The notes beneath the pieces are model-generated. The model was not told the DNA's origin. It ran no database searches and was given only the letters and a program-made list of their open reading frames with translations. Below are positions 1 to 12,509 of a DNA stretch of 64,000 bases, in pieces; within the stretch, counting starts at the first letter, position 1, and each line of letters starts with the position of its first letter. The stretch comes from Malania oleifera. Its lineage: Eukaryota; Streptophyta; Magnoliopsida; Santalales; Ximeniaceae. The stretch lies in NCBI RefSeq assembly GCF_029873635.1, contig NC_080426.1, positions 50,110,093-50,174,092 of the forward strand, given 5' to 3'. A program made the position numbers and the translations under genes.

Positions 1-2314
1 TATCTACTAGTTTTATGAAACTGTGTGGGGTTGAAGCCCAAGTGATGAATGAGTGGTTGTGTGTGGCTACACCAACTAGGAGTATAACGATCTGTAGTAA
101 GATGTTGGGAAATAGCCCAGTGGTTATTCAGGGAAGGTTGCTACCGGGGAACCTAGTAGTGTACGACATGTGTGGACTTGACATCATACTAGAGATGGAT
201 TGGTTATTCTTTAGCTATGCGGTGATTGATTGTCATAGGAAGGTAGTAGTGTTTAGACCTCCTGGAGAGTAGGAGTATGAGTTTATGGGATCGTGTGTGC
301 GTTTGACGTCACATATTCTATCATCTATACAGAGGAGGAGGTTACTCTTGGAGGGTTGTCAGGGGTACCTAACTTGTGTGAAGGAACCACCTCGGGATGA
401 AGGATTGTCGTAGGAAGGTAGTAGTGGTTAACGAATTTTTGGATGTATTCTTGGAAGACTTACCCGGTCATACCAGATGGTTCCAGCTGAACTTAGAGAG
501 TTGAAGGAGCAGTTACAAGAATTACTGGACAAGGGTTTTATCAGACCTAGTGTTTCACCCTGGGGAGCTCCAGTATTGTTCGTGAAGAAGAAGGACGGGT
601 CGATGCGAATGTGCATTGATTACCACGAGATCAACAAGGTAACAGTTAAAAACTGATAGTCATTGCCTCGTATAGATGATCTGTTTGATCAGCTGCAGGA
701 AACACATGTCTTTTCAAAGATTGATCTCCGGTCAGGGTATCATCAAATGAAAGTTAGGACGAAAAATGTTACGAAAACTGCTTTCCGAACCAGATACGGA
801 CACTACGAGTTTTTGGTCATGCCATTTGGGTTAACTAACGCACCAGTGGTATTTAGGAACCTAATGAACATGGTTTTCCATGAATACCTAGATCAGTTTG
901 TAGTGGAATTTATCAACGATATTCTGGTATACTTTAGGAGTTCGAAAGAGCATGAGAACCATCTGAGATTGGTACTTCAAGTTCTACGGGAAAAGAAACT
1001 GTATGCCAAGCTGAAGAAATGCAAGTTCTGATTGAATCAGGTTGTGTTTCTAGGCCATGTCGTGTCGAAGGATGGTATCTCAGTTGATCCTGGTAAGATA
1101 GAAGTAGTGGTTGATTAGGTGAAATCGAAGAGCATGCAGGATGTTCAGAGTTTCCTAGGACTGGCTGGGTATTACCGGCGATTTGTGGAGGGATTCTCTA
1201 AGTTATTTGACCCTCTGACATGGTTGGTGAGGAAGGGTGTGAGATTTGATTGGACCGACGAGTGTGAGCAAAGTTTCCAGGAGTTAAAACACCGACTGAT
1301 CACTGCTCCAGTTTTAACCATCCCATCTGGGGACCGTGGTTTTGTGATCTACAACAATGCATCGCTGAAGGGGTTGGGATGTGTGCTGATGCAATAGGTG
1401 AAAGTAATTGCTTATGCTTCTCGGCAACTCAAGGAGTATGAGAAGAATTACCCTACACACAATCTGGAGTTGGCGGCAGTAGTATGTACGTTGAAGATCT
1501 AGCGACGCTACTTGTATGGTAAACAGTGTGAGATCTTCATGAACCACAAGAGCCTCAGACATTTTTTCACACAGAAGGAGTTGAACATGAGGCAGGGGAG
1601 GTGGTTGGAACTGATCAAGGATTACGATTACACCATTAGCTATCATCTGGGGAAGGCTAACGTGAAAGTTGATGCGTTGAGTCAGAAGTCAGAGCATGCG
1701 TCAGTATCTGCAGTAGTAGGTCAGCATTATATCAGACAAGATTTGGAGAGTCTTGGTGTGGCGTGGGTGGATGGTAATCATTAGGCTTTCATTGCTAGCT
1801 TGTGATCTAGATGACGTTATTTGAGAGGATTAAAGCTGCATAGGCTAATGATGCAAAGTTAGTTGAGGTGGTAGAGAAACTTCAATAAGGGTTGGCTACA
1901 AATTTTAACATCTCTGAGGGAGGTGTATTGAGATTTGGGACCAAGCTTTGTGTTCCAAACGACGAGAGGATAAAGAGGACGATTCTGGAGGAGGCGCATC
2001 GTTCTTTGTATATGGTACATCTGGGTAGTACGAAGATGTATCGGGATTTGCGCGAATCTTTCTAGTGGAGTGGCAGGAAAAGGGAGATTTCCTGGTTTGT
2101 GGAGTAATGCCTAACGTGTCAGTAGGTAAAGGCTAAACATCAAAGGCTGGCAGGGCTGTTGCAACCATTGAGTATTCTGGAGTGGAAATGGGAGCATATT
2201 TCCATGAACTTTATCATCGGGTTGCCACCAACACTACATGGGCAGAATGTCATCTGGGTAATCGTGGATAGGTTGACTAAATCTACTCACTTCATACTGA
2301 TGAAGGTTAGCTAT
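1..2314 (+). pseudogene. Gypsy pol remnant: protease, RT, RNase H, integrase start
   Basis: The C-terminal half of the aspartic protease is at 15-272 (it ends in the usual MDW...FRPPGE segment). RT follows at about 430-1031, RNase H at about 1119-1700, and the H2C2 zinc region and start of the integrase core at about 1960-2314. Near 465 the frame loses about 75 bp between protease and RT relative to the related copy at 45150-45260. The RT active-site segment reads FINDILVY, so the first aspartate of the usual DD pair is Asn. RNase H positions that are usually Asp read Asn (YNNAS, MNHKSL). Stops occur near 270, 655, 1029, 1118, 1395, 1500 and 1783. This is a pseudogene; the family call is firm. 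Confidence 0.88.
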
Positions 2315-4301
2315 TGTCACGACTTGCTCATTTTCACATATATTTATTTTATTTTTTTTCTTTTTAATAAAAATCAACATCACACATCTCACATTCCAGC
2401 TCAACAGGTCACCATCCAGCTGGACCCATGGGTACAAGGGATATAACAGAACATACAGCAGAAGCCTACGCAGTAGAAAGTATAAAATCATATACATCTC
2501 ATCATAATGTGCATAACACATACCAGAGTACTACAAACACCATCTCTCAGTATATACATCCCAAAAATAAATCTAGGGACAATTCCCACAAAAATCTAAC
2601 TGTTCCAACCAAGACTTACCCTTCAAACAAGGGCAAATAACTGCTCTATATCAGTGGGGCTTTTCCCGCTTTCCTATTTGGGGGTTCTGAAAAGTTAATG
2701 AAATTTAGGGGTGAGACACCTCTCAGTAAGGGAAATAAACTAATACTAGTGTGTGGCAACATGAGTAATCCGTGTTCAACTTATATCATATATAACATAT
2801 TCAGTACTGCTTATCAAATCTGGGAAAACATATATATATATATATATATATATATCAAATCATGGCAGAACATACTGCATTTCATAAGCATATCTCATCT
2901 CATATCATAATAATAATATCTTAAAACAATCCTTGGTAGGTTAGCTGGCTGTTGTCATGTATTACCCCTACATGACTGGGTTGTGTGGCCCGAAGGCAGG
3001 ACGTGACAATGGTTGGCCGATCACTGCCAAGTCAAACAGTAGTCTTTAGGTCCGATGGGTCTACCCAGACTGGTCCGTACACCAGGGGTGATAACAGCAC
3101 ACTTCTTTAAAATAACCACATCGACCATCCAATCTCACACTACTCTGTACAGCGGCGTTAACATAGAGATCATGATCATGAAGACCATGGACACATAGCA
3201 ATGGTACCGTGCAAGTGCTAGCCTAAACCAAGCCAACCAGGTTCTGATATCATATACATATACTGAAACCGTGATACATAAATATCTCATATAATTTATT
3301 TTCACATCAATCATATCATTTCACATATATACGTGTATCATGAAAATCATCGGTCCGTACGCCAGTATTACACGTTTTATCATAGCTCGGCCCGTACGCC
3401 AGCTACACATAGCACAGCCCGTACGCTGGTAAACCATAATCACATAGCACGGCCCGTATACCGGCAAATCACATCTCATAGCATGGCCCAGACATCGAAA
3501 AATCACATCACATAGCACGACCCGTACGCTGGCAAATCACATCACATAGCATGGCCCGTACGCCGGCAAATCCAATAAAAATCTCGGCCCGTACGCCGAT
3601 TTTCCATCATAAAAATCCATATCATCCACATTCCCAGAAAACAGTATTTCCCAACATTTTACTCATGCCACAGAAAAATTTTTCCACATATTCAATATAC
3701 GATCATTTTCACAGTATTTTGCAAATATAAAACATATATATAAACATATAAATTTTCCATAAATCAAATGATAAATATAAATATATATATATATATATAT
3801 ATAAAAGCATTTTCTAAAAAATAGAAACTAGCTTAGTTTATCCCCTTACCTTGTTCTTGAACAGCCCCTAAGAAAGTCTTCCCCGCTTCCGTAGGGTTCC
3901 TAACTTAACACCCCGAAAATGAAAACTTACAGAATTAAACTTTAGTATTTCAACGTATATAACATTTCTTATAACTACCATTAAGTCAAATTCGGCTTAA
4001 AAGCCTTACCTCAACTTAGGGATGATTTCCTACGTTCCCAATAAATACACCTGGAAACGAAAACTCCTAGTATTAAACTTTAATATTTTAACGCGTATAA
4101 CACTTTTCTCAACTACCACAAATCCAAAAATTGAGTATTAAGCCTTACCCTAGATTTGGGATGGTTTCCACCTTACTTTCACCGATGATCTGCTCCAGCA
4201 GATTCGGAGAGAACTTCACCAAGAGTGTCGTGGTGACTTTGGATTGTCGATCCGGTGAAGGTCTGGCCCAAAATTGATGAAAGAAGGAGAGAGGATCGAA
4301 G

Positions 4302-4360
<59 letters not shown>

Positions 4361-4659
4361 TTAGCTTCCTTAAGAAGCTTAAATTTCGGATTTCCCATAT
4401 TTATAGAACAGTAGCATTCGTCGATGAGCCCGACCTTCGTCGACGAAATTCAGTCCTTCGTCGATGAAATTCAGTTGATTCATTTCCCCCTCTCGGTATT
4501 TTCTCGTTGACGAAACCCTGTGTTCGTTAACGAAATTCTTAAAGCCTTCATCGACGAAACCCTATGTTCGTCAACGCAGCTTGGTAGCTTCCTTCTATTT
4601 CTTTTTTCTATTCCCCTTTCTTTATTATTTAAATTTCATTTAAAATCCGAGTCGTTACA
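2315..4659 (-). mobile_element. Solo LTR inserted in the gypsy integrase
   Basis: The 2345-bp block starts TGTCACGACTT and ends CGAGTCGTTACA on the plus strand, so the LTR reads TGTAACG...GTGACA on the minus strand. It is flanked by GCTAT (2310-2314) and ACTAT (4660-4664), a 5-bp target duplication with one mismatch. Removing it restores a continuous integrase frame (VSY then ALSRLAYLY). No internal domain is present, so it is a solo LTR. On the minus strand it has palindromic GTCGAC-core motifs (4577-4419), a TATA box (TATAAATA, 4405-4398), a CT-rich leader (the GA run around 4303-4358), and a conserved hairpin at 2711-2730. Confidence 0.9.
3345..3600 (-). repeat. Minisatellite inside solo LTR, about 34-bp unit
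   Basis: A CGGCCCGTACGCC-type core recurs at about 3388, 3415, 3451, 3485, 3519, 3553 and 3585, separated by CAAATCACATCACATAGCA-like spacers. Spacing varies from 27 to 36 bp. It lies downstream of the TATA box in LTR orientation. Confidence 0.85.
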
Positions 4660-5561
4660 ACTATGCTTTGAGTAGGTTAGCATATTTGTACATGTAGGAG
4701 ATAGTTAGAATACATGAGGTACCGGTGTCCATAGTTTCAGATCAAGACCCAAGATTCACTTCTCGATTATGGAAGAGCTTATAGGAAATATTAGGGATGA
4801 AGCTTACTTTCAGTATAGTGTTCCACCTCCAGATTGATGGACAGTTAGAGAGGACTATACAAATCTTAGAGGATATGTTATGGGCTTGTGTATTAGACTT
4901 TGGTGGTAGTTGGATTCAGTTTCTACCACTTATGGAGTTTGCCTTTAACAATAGCTTCGAGACTAGTATCAGGATGACACCATTCGAGGCATTGTATGGT
5001 CGGAGGTGTCGATCTCCTCTGTATTGGGATGAGGTCGGTGAACGGTAGATATTAGGTCCCGAACTCATACAACAGGCTTCTGAGAAGGTCAGATTGATCA
5101 GAGATAAGATTAAATCAGGTCATAGTCGGTAGAAGAGTCACGCGGATGTTTGCCGTTGTGAGTTGGAATTTGAGGTTAGGGGTAAGATATTCCTGAGAAT
5201 CGCTCTGATGAAGGGGGTGATGAGATTCAGGAAGAAGGGCAAGCTGAGCCCGTGGTATATCAGACCATTCGAGGTGCTGGAACGAGTGGGTCTGGTGGCC
5301 TACAGGATTGCACTACCCCTAGTGCTCTCGAGGATTCATGATGTGTTCCATGTATCCATGTTGAGAAGGAAAGTGTTGGATTCATCGCATGTGATTAGTT
5401 ACAAATCTTTAGATATTGGGGATGCTTTGGTGTATAAGGAGATACCTGTTCAGATTCTGGATCGTAAAGTTCAGAAGTTGCGTACCAAGGAGATATCGTT
5501 AGTGAAGGTACTGTGGCGGAAGCACACGGTTGAGGAAGCTTCTTGGGAGTTAGAGACGTAA
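4660..5561 (+). pseudogene. Gypsy integrase core, C-terminus and chromodomain remnant
   Basis: This continues the integrase after the nested LTR. The core with the DPRFTSR...W motif is near 4740-4800, then QIDGQLERTIQ and FAFNNSF...PFEALYGRRCRSPLYWDEVG to about 5048. After a stop and a frame break come the integrase C-terminal segment (LSPWYIRPFEVLERVG) and a short chromodomain-like end (VLWRKHTVEEASWE) finishing at 5561. Stops at about 4692, 4782 and 5046 break the frame. Integrase plus a terminal chromodomain is the signature of plant chromoviruses, which are thought to use it for chromatin targeting. Not functional here. Confidence 0.87.
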
Positions 5562-5884
5562 ATACGCCGGAAACATCCATAGTTGTTCTGAGTAGTAGCT
5601 TGGTAGCAAGATCGGTATGAGTATGTATGTATATATGCAATATCCTACTAATGTAGTAACGTTGTGTGGTTAGTCTTTGGGAAAATTTTGTAATATTGTA
5701 AGCTCTCGAGACAGTGTATGTATATAACCATGGTATTCCTCCACCATAGGTGAGGGTATGTATGTATTTGGGACGGGGCTGTCATGTGGGTGGCCGTCGG
5801 CTTTTTTTAGAGTCGAGTATGCGTTTGGGTATGTAGTTGAGTTAGTAAAAAAGAGATTACAAATTTTGAGGATGAAATTTTTGT

Positions 5885-5897
5885 GAGGAGGGGAGGT
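5885..5897 (+). promoter_or_regulatory. Polypurine tract before 3' LTR
   Basis: The purine-rich GAGGAGGGGAGG lies immediately before the LTR start TGTAAGAACC. It is the expected plus-strand priming site, preceded by the GAGGATGAAATTTTTGT stretch that also precedes the other gypsy 3' LTRs in this window. Confidence 0.8.
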
Positions 5898-7722
5898 TGT
5901 AAGAACCCGACCCGAGGTAAGTGTATTAAATAAATGAGGAAAAAAGAAGGAAAATTTAAAAGTAAAAGTTTGCAGGGCTCGTCGATGAGGCTTCTTTCCT
6001 CGTTGATGAAGCTTCTTGCTTAGCTCGGCGACGAGATTCAGTAGCTCGTTGATGAGGAGATGCCGAGAGATTTTGGGAAATCCCAAAATCTCAGGCTCGT
6101 CGACAAGGCCACCTTGGTGTCAACAAACTTCCTTCTGCAGCTCATCGACGAGGATGCCGTCTTGTTGACGAGGTAGGCCGGGTCAAAGGCTTATAAATAT
6201 ATTTTTCACTTGCTTAATGGTTAATAAACCAAAAACATCCCTTTCTCTCTCTCTCTAGAACTCTAATACTCTCTCTCTCTCTCTCTCTCTCTAGGATTTC
6301 AGGCCGTCAGTTGCCAGAATCAACGATCCAACGTTACCATGTGGATTAGGAGGAGAATCTCTACATTTTTAGCGGATCAAAAATTCATTTCGAGGATTTT
6401 TTGGTTTTGACCCAAAATCGAGGTATGGGTCTGATTTCAATTTTGTTTCGATATATACATAGTAGTAAGAATTATAGTGAAGTATAGTTCTTGGATGTTT
6501 AGGTTTTGGGAACTCGGTTCATAGTTTTGGAGCTGTAGTGTTTGTATTTTGGTATTCGGGAAAAGGTAAGGGGATTCAATTTATATAAGTTATTTTTGAA
6601 ATCGGGATTACGATCATATGTATGTTTTAGCTACTTATTTGGAAAATCTATCGAGTGAAAATGCAGGATTTTCGGGTTACAGTTTTTCAAAAAATTTGGG
6701 GTTTTGAGTATCATCTCTATTTTGGTTGGAAAATCATATGTTGTATAAAGTGGTAGTAATGAGATGACCGTACCTGTATTTGTATTAAACTGTATTTCTC
6801 GAACTGAAAACGATATGATTTTTGTATGCTCAAATAAGTGTGGAGTGAACTATTGTATGTAAAATGTTCCAGGTTTTGTAAAATAGCTAGGGGCGGCTAA
6901 TTACTGTACGCTGATGAGTATAGGAACATGAGTTCCAAAATTGTTCCAGTTTTTGTAAAGCAGCTAGGGGCGGCTAATTTCTGTATGTTACCGCTATGTC
7001 TCGACTAATTACCGTGGGCGAGAGTATCCGACTCTATATCCGAGGGTGTGAAATATCACCAGTTTGTTCCAGTTGGTCGCCGATGGGTGTGAGTGGACAC
7101 CGTATTGGAAATGGTATTGCTGTGAGGCTTTGGTTATTGCAGGGTATCGTGTGCTTGAGTGTGATGACACTGACCGTATATTTGGTATCGTATGTATTGG
7201 AATTGAATTGTGAAAATACTGAAACTGTATCGTGTTATGTTTTATGTCAAAATAACACTTGTATGCCACACACTGATATAACCTACTTTCTTCCTTACTA
7301 AGAGGTTTCTCACTCCAAATATACAAATATTTTTCAGGTCCTTCCGGTAGCCGAAATTAGCATCCTAGCGTCTAGAAGCGTGGGTGTCGATTTGCTACAT
7401 TTAGTATCGGTGTAAGTACAAGTTTTGTAACCAGGTTGTCAGTATTGGGTTTTGTAGACACCCGAAGTATGTATTGTATTTTGGGAACATATATTCCAGT
7501 TATGTATAGACTCTGGGATGGTATGATGTATGTATAGAAAGAACAATTCCGCTACGTATTTGATGTGTATGGACATGAATGTAATTGTGTATAAGGTTTA
7601 CGTATACCCCATGGGGTCGGACCCTCATTCAGTATAGTATTAGATATATTTTAAATGATATAGAGACAAGTTAGGTTACTAATATCACACCTGGGACCCA
7701 TCTGCGGGTTCGAGGGGTGACA
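5898..7722 (+). repeat. 3' LTR of the left gypsy element
   Basis: The 1825-bp LTR begins TGTAAGAACCCG and ends GGGGTGACA. It has CTCGTCGACGAG-type palindromes between 5977 and 6170, a 12-bp-arm inverted repeat (6067-6078 / 6081-6092), a TATA box (TATAAATA, 6192-6199), and a CT-rich leader (6240-6292). The hairpin and TTTTTCAGGT block is at about 7294-7340. It is followed by sequence unrelated to the element. Confidence 0.85.
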
Positions 7723-7789
7723 ATTATAAGAAATTCTTAAAGAAGCTTTTACAAGTTGGACCATTGGTAGAATTATAGTAGGTGGGAAA

Positions 7790-8345
7790 AGTTGTTAGAG
7801 ATGTAGCTCATTTTGAGTGGAATGCATGCGCCAAGAAAGCATGATAAAGCAATGAATAAGAGAGAAGGTTGCAGGAAGAAACCGTCACCGGTTTGGGCTA
7901 CGATTTTGTTGATAGTTTTCCTTTGGCAGATAAGTGTCGGCAGTTTCCTTGAAACTGTCGAGGGTTTCGTTTGGCACAGGTCACAGAATTTGAATTGGGA
8001 GATCAGTAGATTAGGGGGATTTGGAGAATTTTCTTTTGGTATTTTCTATAGGAGTATTTTAGATAGTATCTAAGCCTCCTATACACATAAAGTTTGTTTA
8101 TATACAATACTTTGTAACCCTTGATGTAAGCTTGACGTTTTGATAGTAAAAAATCAATCACTGCTCCTGTGGATGTAGGCACATTTTTGAACCACGTAAA
8201 TTTGTGTGTCATTGATTTTATTAATTTCCTTTATTCATTGTGATTGATTGCTTGTTCCGTATATTCATCATTGAGTGTTTGCATTAACTGTTTCGGATTG
8301 ATTCGAAATTGTGAATTTTTGCTGCGTATTCATATCAACAAAAGT
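7790..8345 (+). mobile_element. Probable Ty1/copia LTR fragment
   Basis: The stretch around 8155-8240 (CACTGCTCCTGTGGATGTAGGCA and the following AACCACGTAAAT) resembles the R/U5 part of Tork-type copia LTRs, followed by a TTTATTCATTGTG-like end. An upstream palindrome-like segment (AGTTTCCTTGAAACTGTCGA, about 7940-7961) would lie in U3. Neither end nor a target duplication could be fixed. The 86-residue open frame at 7813-8073 shows no recognised domain and is probably chance. Confidence 0.5.
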
Positions 8346-8558
8346 ACTTGCAGGTCAAATCACAGAAGAAACATGGCACAGTAGTCAAAAAGGAATTTTG
8401 GTGAGTTGTCTCACTAGACAATACCATTTGATGAGGACAAAAACAACAAGGGAGAAAAAGGAAGCAAAAATGATGAAAATGTAGACAGACAGTGGAGCAA
8501 AGTTGACACAATCAAATCTATATATGTGAGAAAACTAAAAAAGGTAAGGAATTTCTTT

Positions 8559-8559
<1 letters not shown>

Positions 8560-8609
<50 letters not shown>

Positions 8610-8634
8610 AAATATTATATATATATATATATAT
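8560..8634. repeat. (GA)n then (AT)n microsatellites
   Basis: A GA run spans about 8560-8606 and an AT run about 8615-8634. A short open frame through it is simple-sequence artefact. Confidence 0.95.
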
Positions 8635-8854
8635 GTGTGGAGAAAAAAATTATAGTTTCTCTATTAATTTCTCTCACTTAGCTATTCTATGGGCCACATT
8701 ATTTTCTTGCACTAAATGTCAAAAAAAAAAAAAATTCTCTTTCCCATCTTCCTCTCAATCTCTATTATTACATGTACCCAACCAATATCTCCGTTAAAAT
8801 CACATTCAACACTCCTTTTCTCTCTCTCTCAATATATATATATATATATCTAGG

Positions 8855-9140
8855 AAAAATGCAGGACTCACTTTATCTTTTATCATTTATTTATTTTCTT
8901 TCCCTCTATTATTTTGTTCTTGCTGTTAAATGGTAATTCAAGTCACCTTATTTCTCTTTCACTCTTTCTCATTTATCTCCCTTAGTAAAAGATAATACCC
9001 CTCATTTCTCTCCACTTATTCATCTTTCATTAATCCCCACTCTTACTTTCTTTATTACACTCCCTCACTTTTGGGCAAATGCAAGGGTCACTTTATATTG
9101 TTTATTTTAGATTCTTTCTCCCTATTTTTTGGGCATTCAA

Positions 9141-9215
<75 letters not shown>

Positions 9216-9340
9216 ACCCCTTCTCTTTTTATTCAAAGATTGGACCCCTTTTTCTCTCCACTTCTTCATTTTACATTAAATCCCAATCAAATTCTTTGAT
9301 ACTCCCTCCCATTTGAGCAAATGCACAGTTTACTTTATGT
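8855..9340. repeat. Diverged tandem duplication of 220-240 bp with a long (CT)n tract
   Basis: The phrase AATGCA...CACTTTAT recurs near 8858, 9078 and 9319, and the CCCCTNNNTCTCTCCACTT segment recurs near 8998 and 9245. This indicates about two and a half old tandem copies. A CT microsatellite (about 9145-9211) has expanded in the second copy. No coding potential beyond simple sequence. Confidence 0.6.
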
Positions 9341-10197
9341 TTGAAGAGTTAAGGGTGGGGGTGCATTTGAAGAGGGTTAAATACATCCTTTTATAGCAAA
9401 AGAATCCTTAGCTATTCATTATTATTGGAATTCTTAGATTACATTGGAAGTAAAAGGGCATATGTGATGCCTTCATGAGGATATTAAGGAGGGGTAATTG
9501 AATGGTTATAACTCTCTCTCATAAAATTTAGTAATAATTATCCACTTAAAAAAGGGTGTCCACAGTAGGAGATAACGCTTGTAAAGGTGGATTAGGGTAA
9601 AAATAAGACATACTTTTAAAAACATTATGATTACAATTACATATGCTCTTCCTAACTTTGACTTAGCTTTGAGAAAGGCCCTAGCACCCGAACTCTTTTG
9701 TTTCCCTTGGTTTTAGGTGAGTGCTAATGATTTGTGCCTATAAATGTTGAGGAACGATTTTTCATGTCGACATAGGGTCCCATGACTTTGTTTAATAGAA
9801 AACATTTGATTAGGTTGAAACAAAATTTATCTTCATATGATCAAGACCCCCTTAAGACAATGATCCATATCGAATCATGAAAGTCCCTTATTTAGTTTTT
9901 GATGCCATTGTTACAATTACTTATACCTTTGTGCAAGATCATTGCTTATTTGCAAGATCTATCCACATGATTATAATTCCAAGGTAATAGCCTCTACCAA
10001 ATTATGGTGAAATATTACTCATTTTGACTCATTAAATTTCATAATTTTGTTTCATAAGAGACATCCTATAAAGTTGAAACATAATATGTGTGTTCTTATA
10101 TGACCAATATTTCACAAATACATGTTTGATGTGAAGCCATAACATGTATAAGACAAAGAAAGGATAACAATAGAGCCTCCTAAAATCTTGTTGCCAG
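9341..10197. other. No feature recognised
   Basis: AT-rich DNA without a convincing reading frame, terminal repeat or tandem structure. Confidence 0.6.
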
Positions 10198-10233
10198 TTT
10201 TTTTTTTTTTTGTAATGACACAGGGAAACTCCT
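10198..10233 (-). mobile_element. SINE, 3' end with poly(A), separated from its body
   Basis: A T run (10198-10211, poly(A) on the minus strand) followed by TGTAATGACACAGGGAAACTCCT is the tail of the SINE whose body is at 21274-21571. The two pieces join seamlessly if the 10234-21278 insertion (array plus one CTCCT) is removed. Confidence 0.75.
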
Positions 10234-12038
10234 TGTAGTAACTCAAACCCAAAAAATAAATAAAAGAAAGAGGAAAAATAAATAAAGGAAAGGAAAAATA
10301 AGAAAACTGATGGAGATGGTTTGGTTCAACACTAAACCGTCGACAGTTTGAGGGCTTCTCAGAAAAATCATCGACAGTTTAGTATTTTGAGAGCATTTTA
10401 AGAGCCAAATCGTCGACGAGTTTGTCAAGCATAGAAAAACTGTCGACGGTTTCCTGCGGGGCAGCTCACCTATAAATAGAAGCTCGCTCATTTTTTTTAG
10501 GAAAAATCATTTCCTCTCTCTCTCTCTCTCTCATCCCTCACGCGACTCTCTCTCATTTCTACACGCACCCGAAGCAACCCTCGCTCCTAGATCACCTCTC
10601 TCTTCTCTCTTGGGTTGCCAGATCAGTTTCGGCGGCGAGTGCAAAAAGCTAGGGTTTCGCTTTTCCATTCGTTTTGGGCTGTTTTCGAAAAAACAAGTAA
10701 GGGGGAATAAGTTATAATAGTTTTTTTATTAAATTTGAATCGGTTAATTTTGAGTATATGAGCTGTATAATTATAGTATGATTTTTTGAACGGTTTAAGC
10801 ATTTGAAAATGATGGGTTTTGAATATAATTCATATTTAGGGAAAACCCTGTGGCATGAGAATAATCTTTCATAATTAATTGGTTGTAATACTGTTTGGTT
10901 ATGGATACTATTTGGTGGTGAATACTGTTTGGTTGTGAATACTGCCTAGTGGTGAATATTGTCTGGTTGTGAACATAAATGTGCATGTGAGGTTTATTTG
11001 TGAAAGCTTTGTGAGAAGTTGGCAGTAACTTTGTGTCGGCCACATACTATGATGTACACAGTAGCTCTGTGTGGGCCACGTATTGTGAAGTACGCAGTAG
11101 CCCTATGTGGGCCACGTACTCAGTAGTATGCTATAGCTCTGTGTAGGTCATGTATTGAGAAGTACGTAGTGTCTTGTGTGGGCCACGTGCTGAGAATGAT
11201 GGGGAGTGATGCTCAGTACGCAGCGAGGAGGTCGGATAGTAAAAGGTGTGATGTAGAGATGTGCATTTCAATTATGGATGTGCGTGCATGAATGTGAATT
11301 GAATGTATGGTAACTGTGATGTGATGTGGTAGACATGAATGTAGATTCTAGGATAGGTTTCATGTTGAATGTGTGTGAGCTTATGTTCGTGAATTCAATT
11401 GTACAAATAATTAGAGCAAGGTAAAACTCTCCACCCGAGGGCTTACTGAGTAAGGTAAGTGCCCTGATAGGTATCAGTTGAAACCGCACCCGAATTAAAT
11501 CAGGCAAGGTACAAATAGTATCAGAGCAAAGGGGCGTTACATGTATGGGCGTGTAATCTCCCCGATCCTCAGGAACCTTCGCTGATAAATAATGTTTGCA
11601 AAATTGTGAGTATAGTATGCTTGTGTTTTGTCAGTTGCTTTTGATTAACGAATAGCTATATTTTGTATTTACTAAACTTTTCTGTCACACACTGTTATAG
11701 TTTATTCCATCATTACTCAGAAGTGTCTCACCCCAGCGAATTATTCATTTTTCAGGTCCTTGTGGTGATCGAGCTTAGAAAGCTCCGGGGGCAATGTTTA
11801 GTTTTGTGCATGTGAGTGGCTGTAAGAATTATTATATGTATAGTTTATGTTTTAAATACTGGTTGCGTTTTGTGGAGTGAATAGATGCACTTTTTGGGAT
11901 GTACAGAATAGAACTCTGGTATTTTATTTGAGGTAGTTATTTAATATTTTCTGTTGTGTGATTGATATTATGGTATTAGAGACGTGTGAATGATCACATA
12001 ATACCACGAGCCCCACTTAGCGAGTCGGGGGCGTTACA
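10234..12038 (+). repeat. LTR A of three-LTR array
   Basis: 1805 bp, TGTAGTAACTC...GGGCGTTACA. It has GTCGACGGTTT-type palindromes at about 10337-10456, a TATA box (TATAAATA, 10471-10478), a CT-rich leader from about 10511, a GTACGCAGTAGC...GGGCCACGTA minisatellite (about 11040-11200), and the conserved hairpin at 11713-11731 followed by TTTTTCAGGTCCT. It carries a stretch near 11541-11567 that is absent from LTRs B and C. Confidence 0.9.
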
Positions 12039-12041
12039 AAG

Positions 12042-12052
12042 TGGATCAGAGC
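12042..12052 (+). promoter_or_regulatory. Primer binding site, damaged
   Basis: TGGATCAGAGC lies 3 bp after LTR A. It matches the initiator-tRNA-Met-type site TGGTATCAGAGC with one T missing. Confidence 0.8.
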
Positions 12053-12509
12053 TTTATGTTGTTAGGTCCTGCAGACTTTAGGAGGATTCATATCAGAGTA
12101 TAGGTTCGAGCTAGGACGAGGATAGGAAACAGGTGGATTAGGGTATTGTTAGAACTTTTGAGTTTTTGTTTCGTAAGCTTTGGGGCAAAAATCCCTTGAT
12201 GGTCTTCTGTGTTTCTTGAAGTAGTAGCCGGCTTCTGAAAATCATGGTAAATCCATCGATGGTGATGCTTCCAAGCAGAGAGACTGGAATTTGAAATTAG
12301 AATTCGAAGGCTAGGATGGTTGATTTATGGAGATGAGCCTCTAAAAAAGAATTTTGATAATTTAAGTGTTGTGATTAAATGACTGAGGTTAATTGGGTGT
12401 TTGATGTTTAATTGAGGATTTGAATATTAAATTGGTTTCTTTGCTTTATAATTGTACCAATTATATTAAGATGTGGAAATTCTAAACTCGCCTCTGTCCT
12501 ATTTTCAGG

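Larger units (their letters stand above)
1..7722 (+). mobile_element. Degenerate Ty3/gypsy chromovirus, 3' part
   Basis: The window opens inside the protease of a Ty3/gypsy element and runs through reverse transcriptase, RNase H, integrase, a chromodomain-like end, a polypurine tract and a 3' LTR ending at 7722. Domain order PR-RT-RH-IN and the terminal chromodomain-like segment point to a Del/Tekay-type chromovirus. The reading frame has many stops and at least one internal deletion, so it is dead. A solo LTR at 2315-4659 splits the integrase. The 5' LTR and gag lie left of the window, so target duplications cannot be checked. Confidence 0.9.

Noticed and set aside
4216-4467. Open frames through the GA/CT microsatellite on both strands
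   Set aside because: Translation is Ser-Leu or Arg-Glu simple sequence within an LTR leader; no domain.
7009-7326. Paired open frames of about 100 residues on both strands
   Set aside because: They lie inside the 3' LTR of a decayed gypsy element, and related LTRs do not keep them open.
9071-9316. Overlapping Ser-Leu-rich open frames
   Set aside because: Produced by the CT microsatellite at about 9145-9211.
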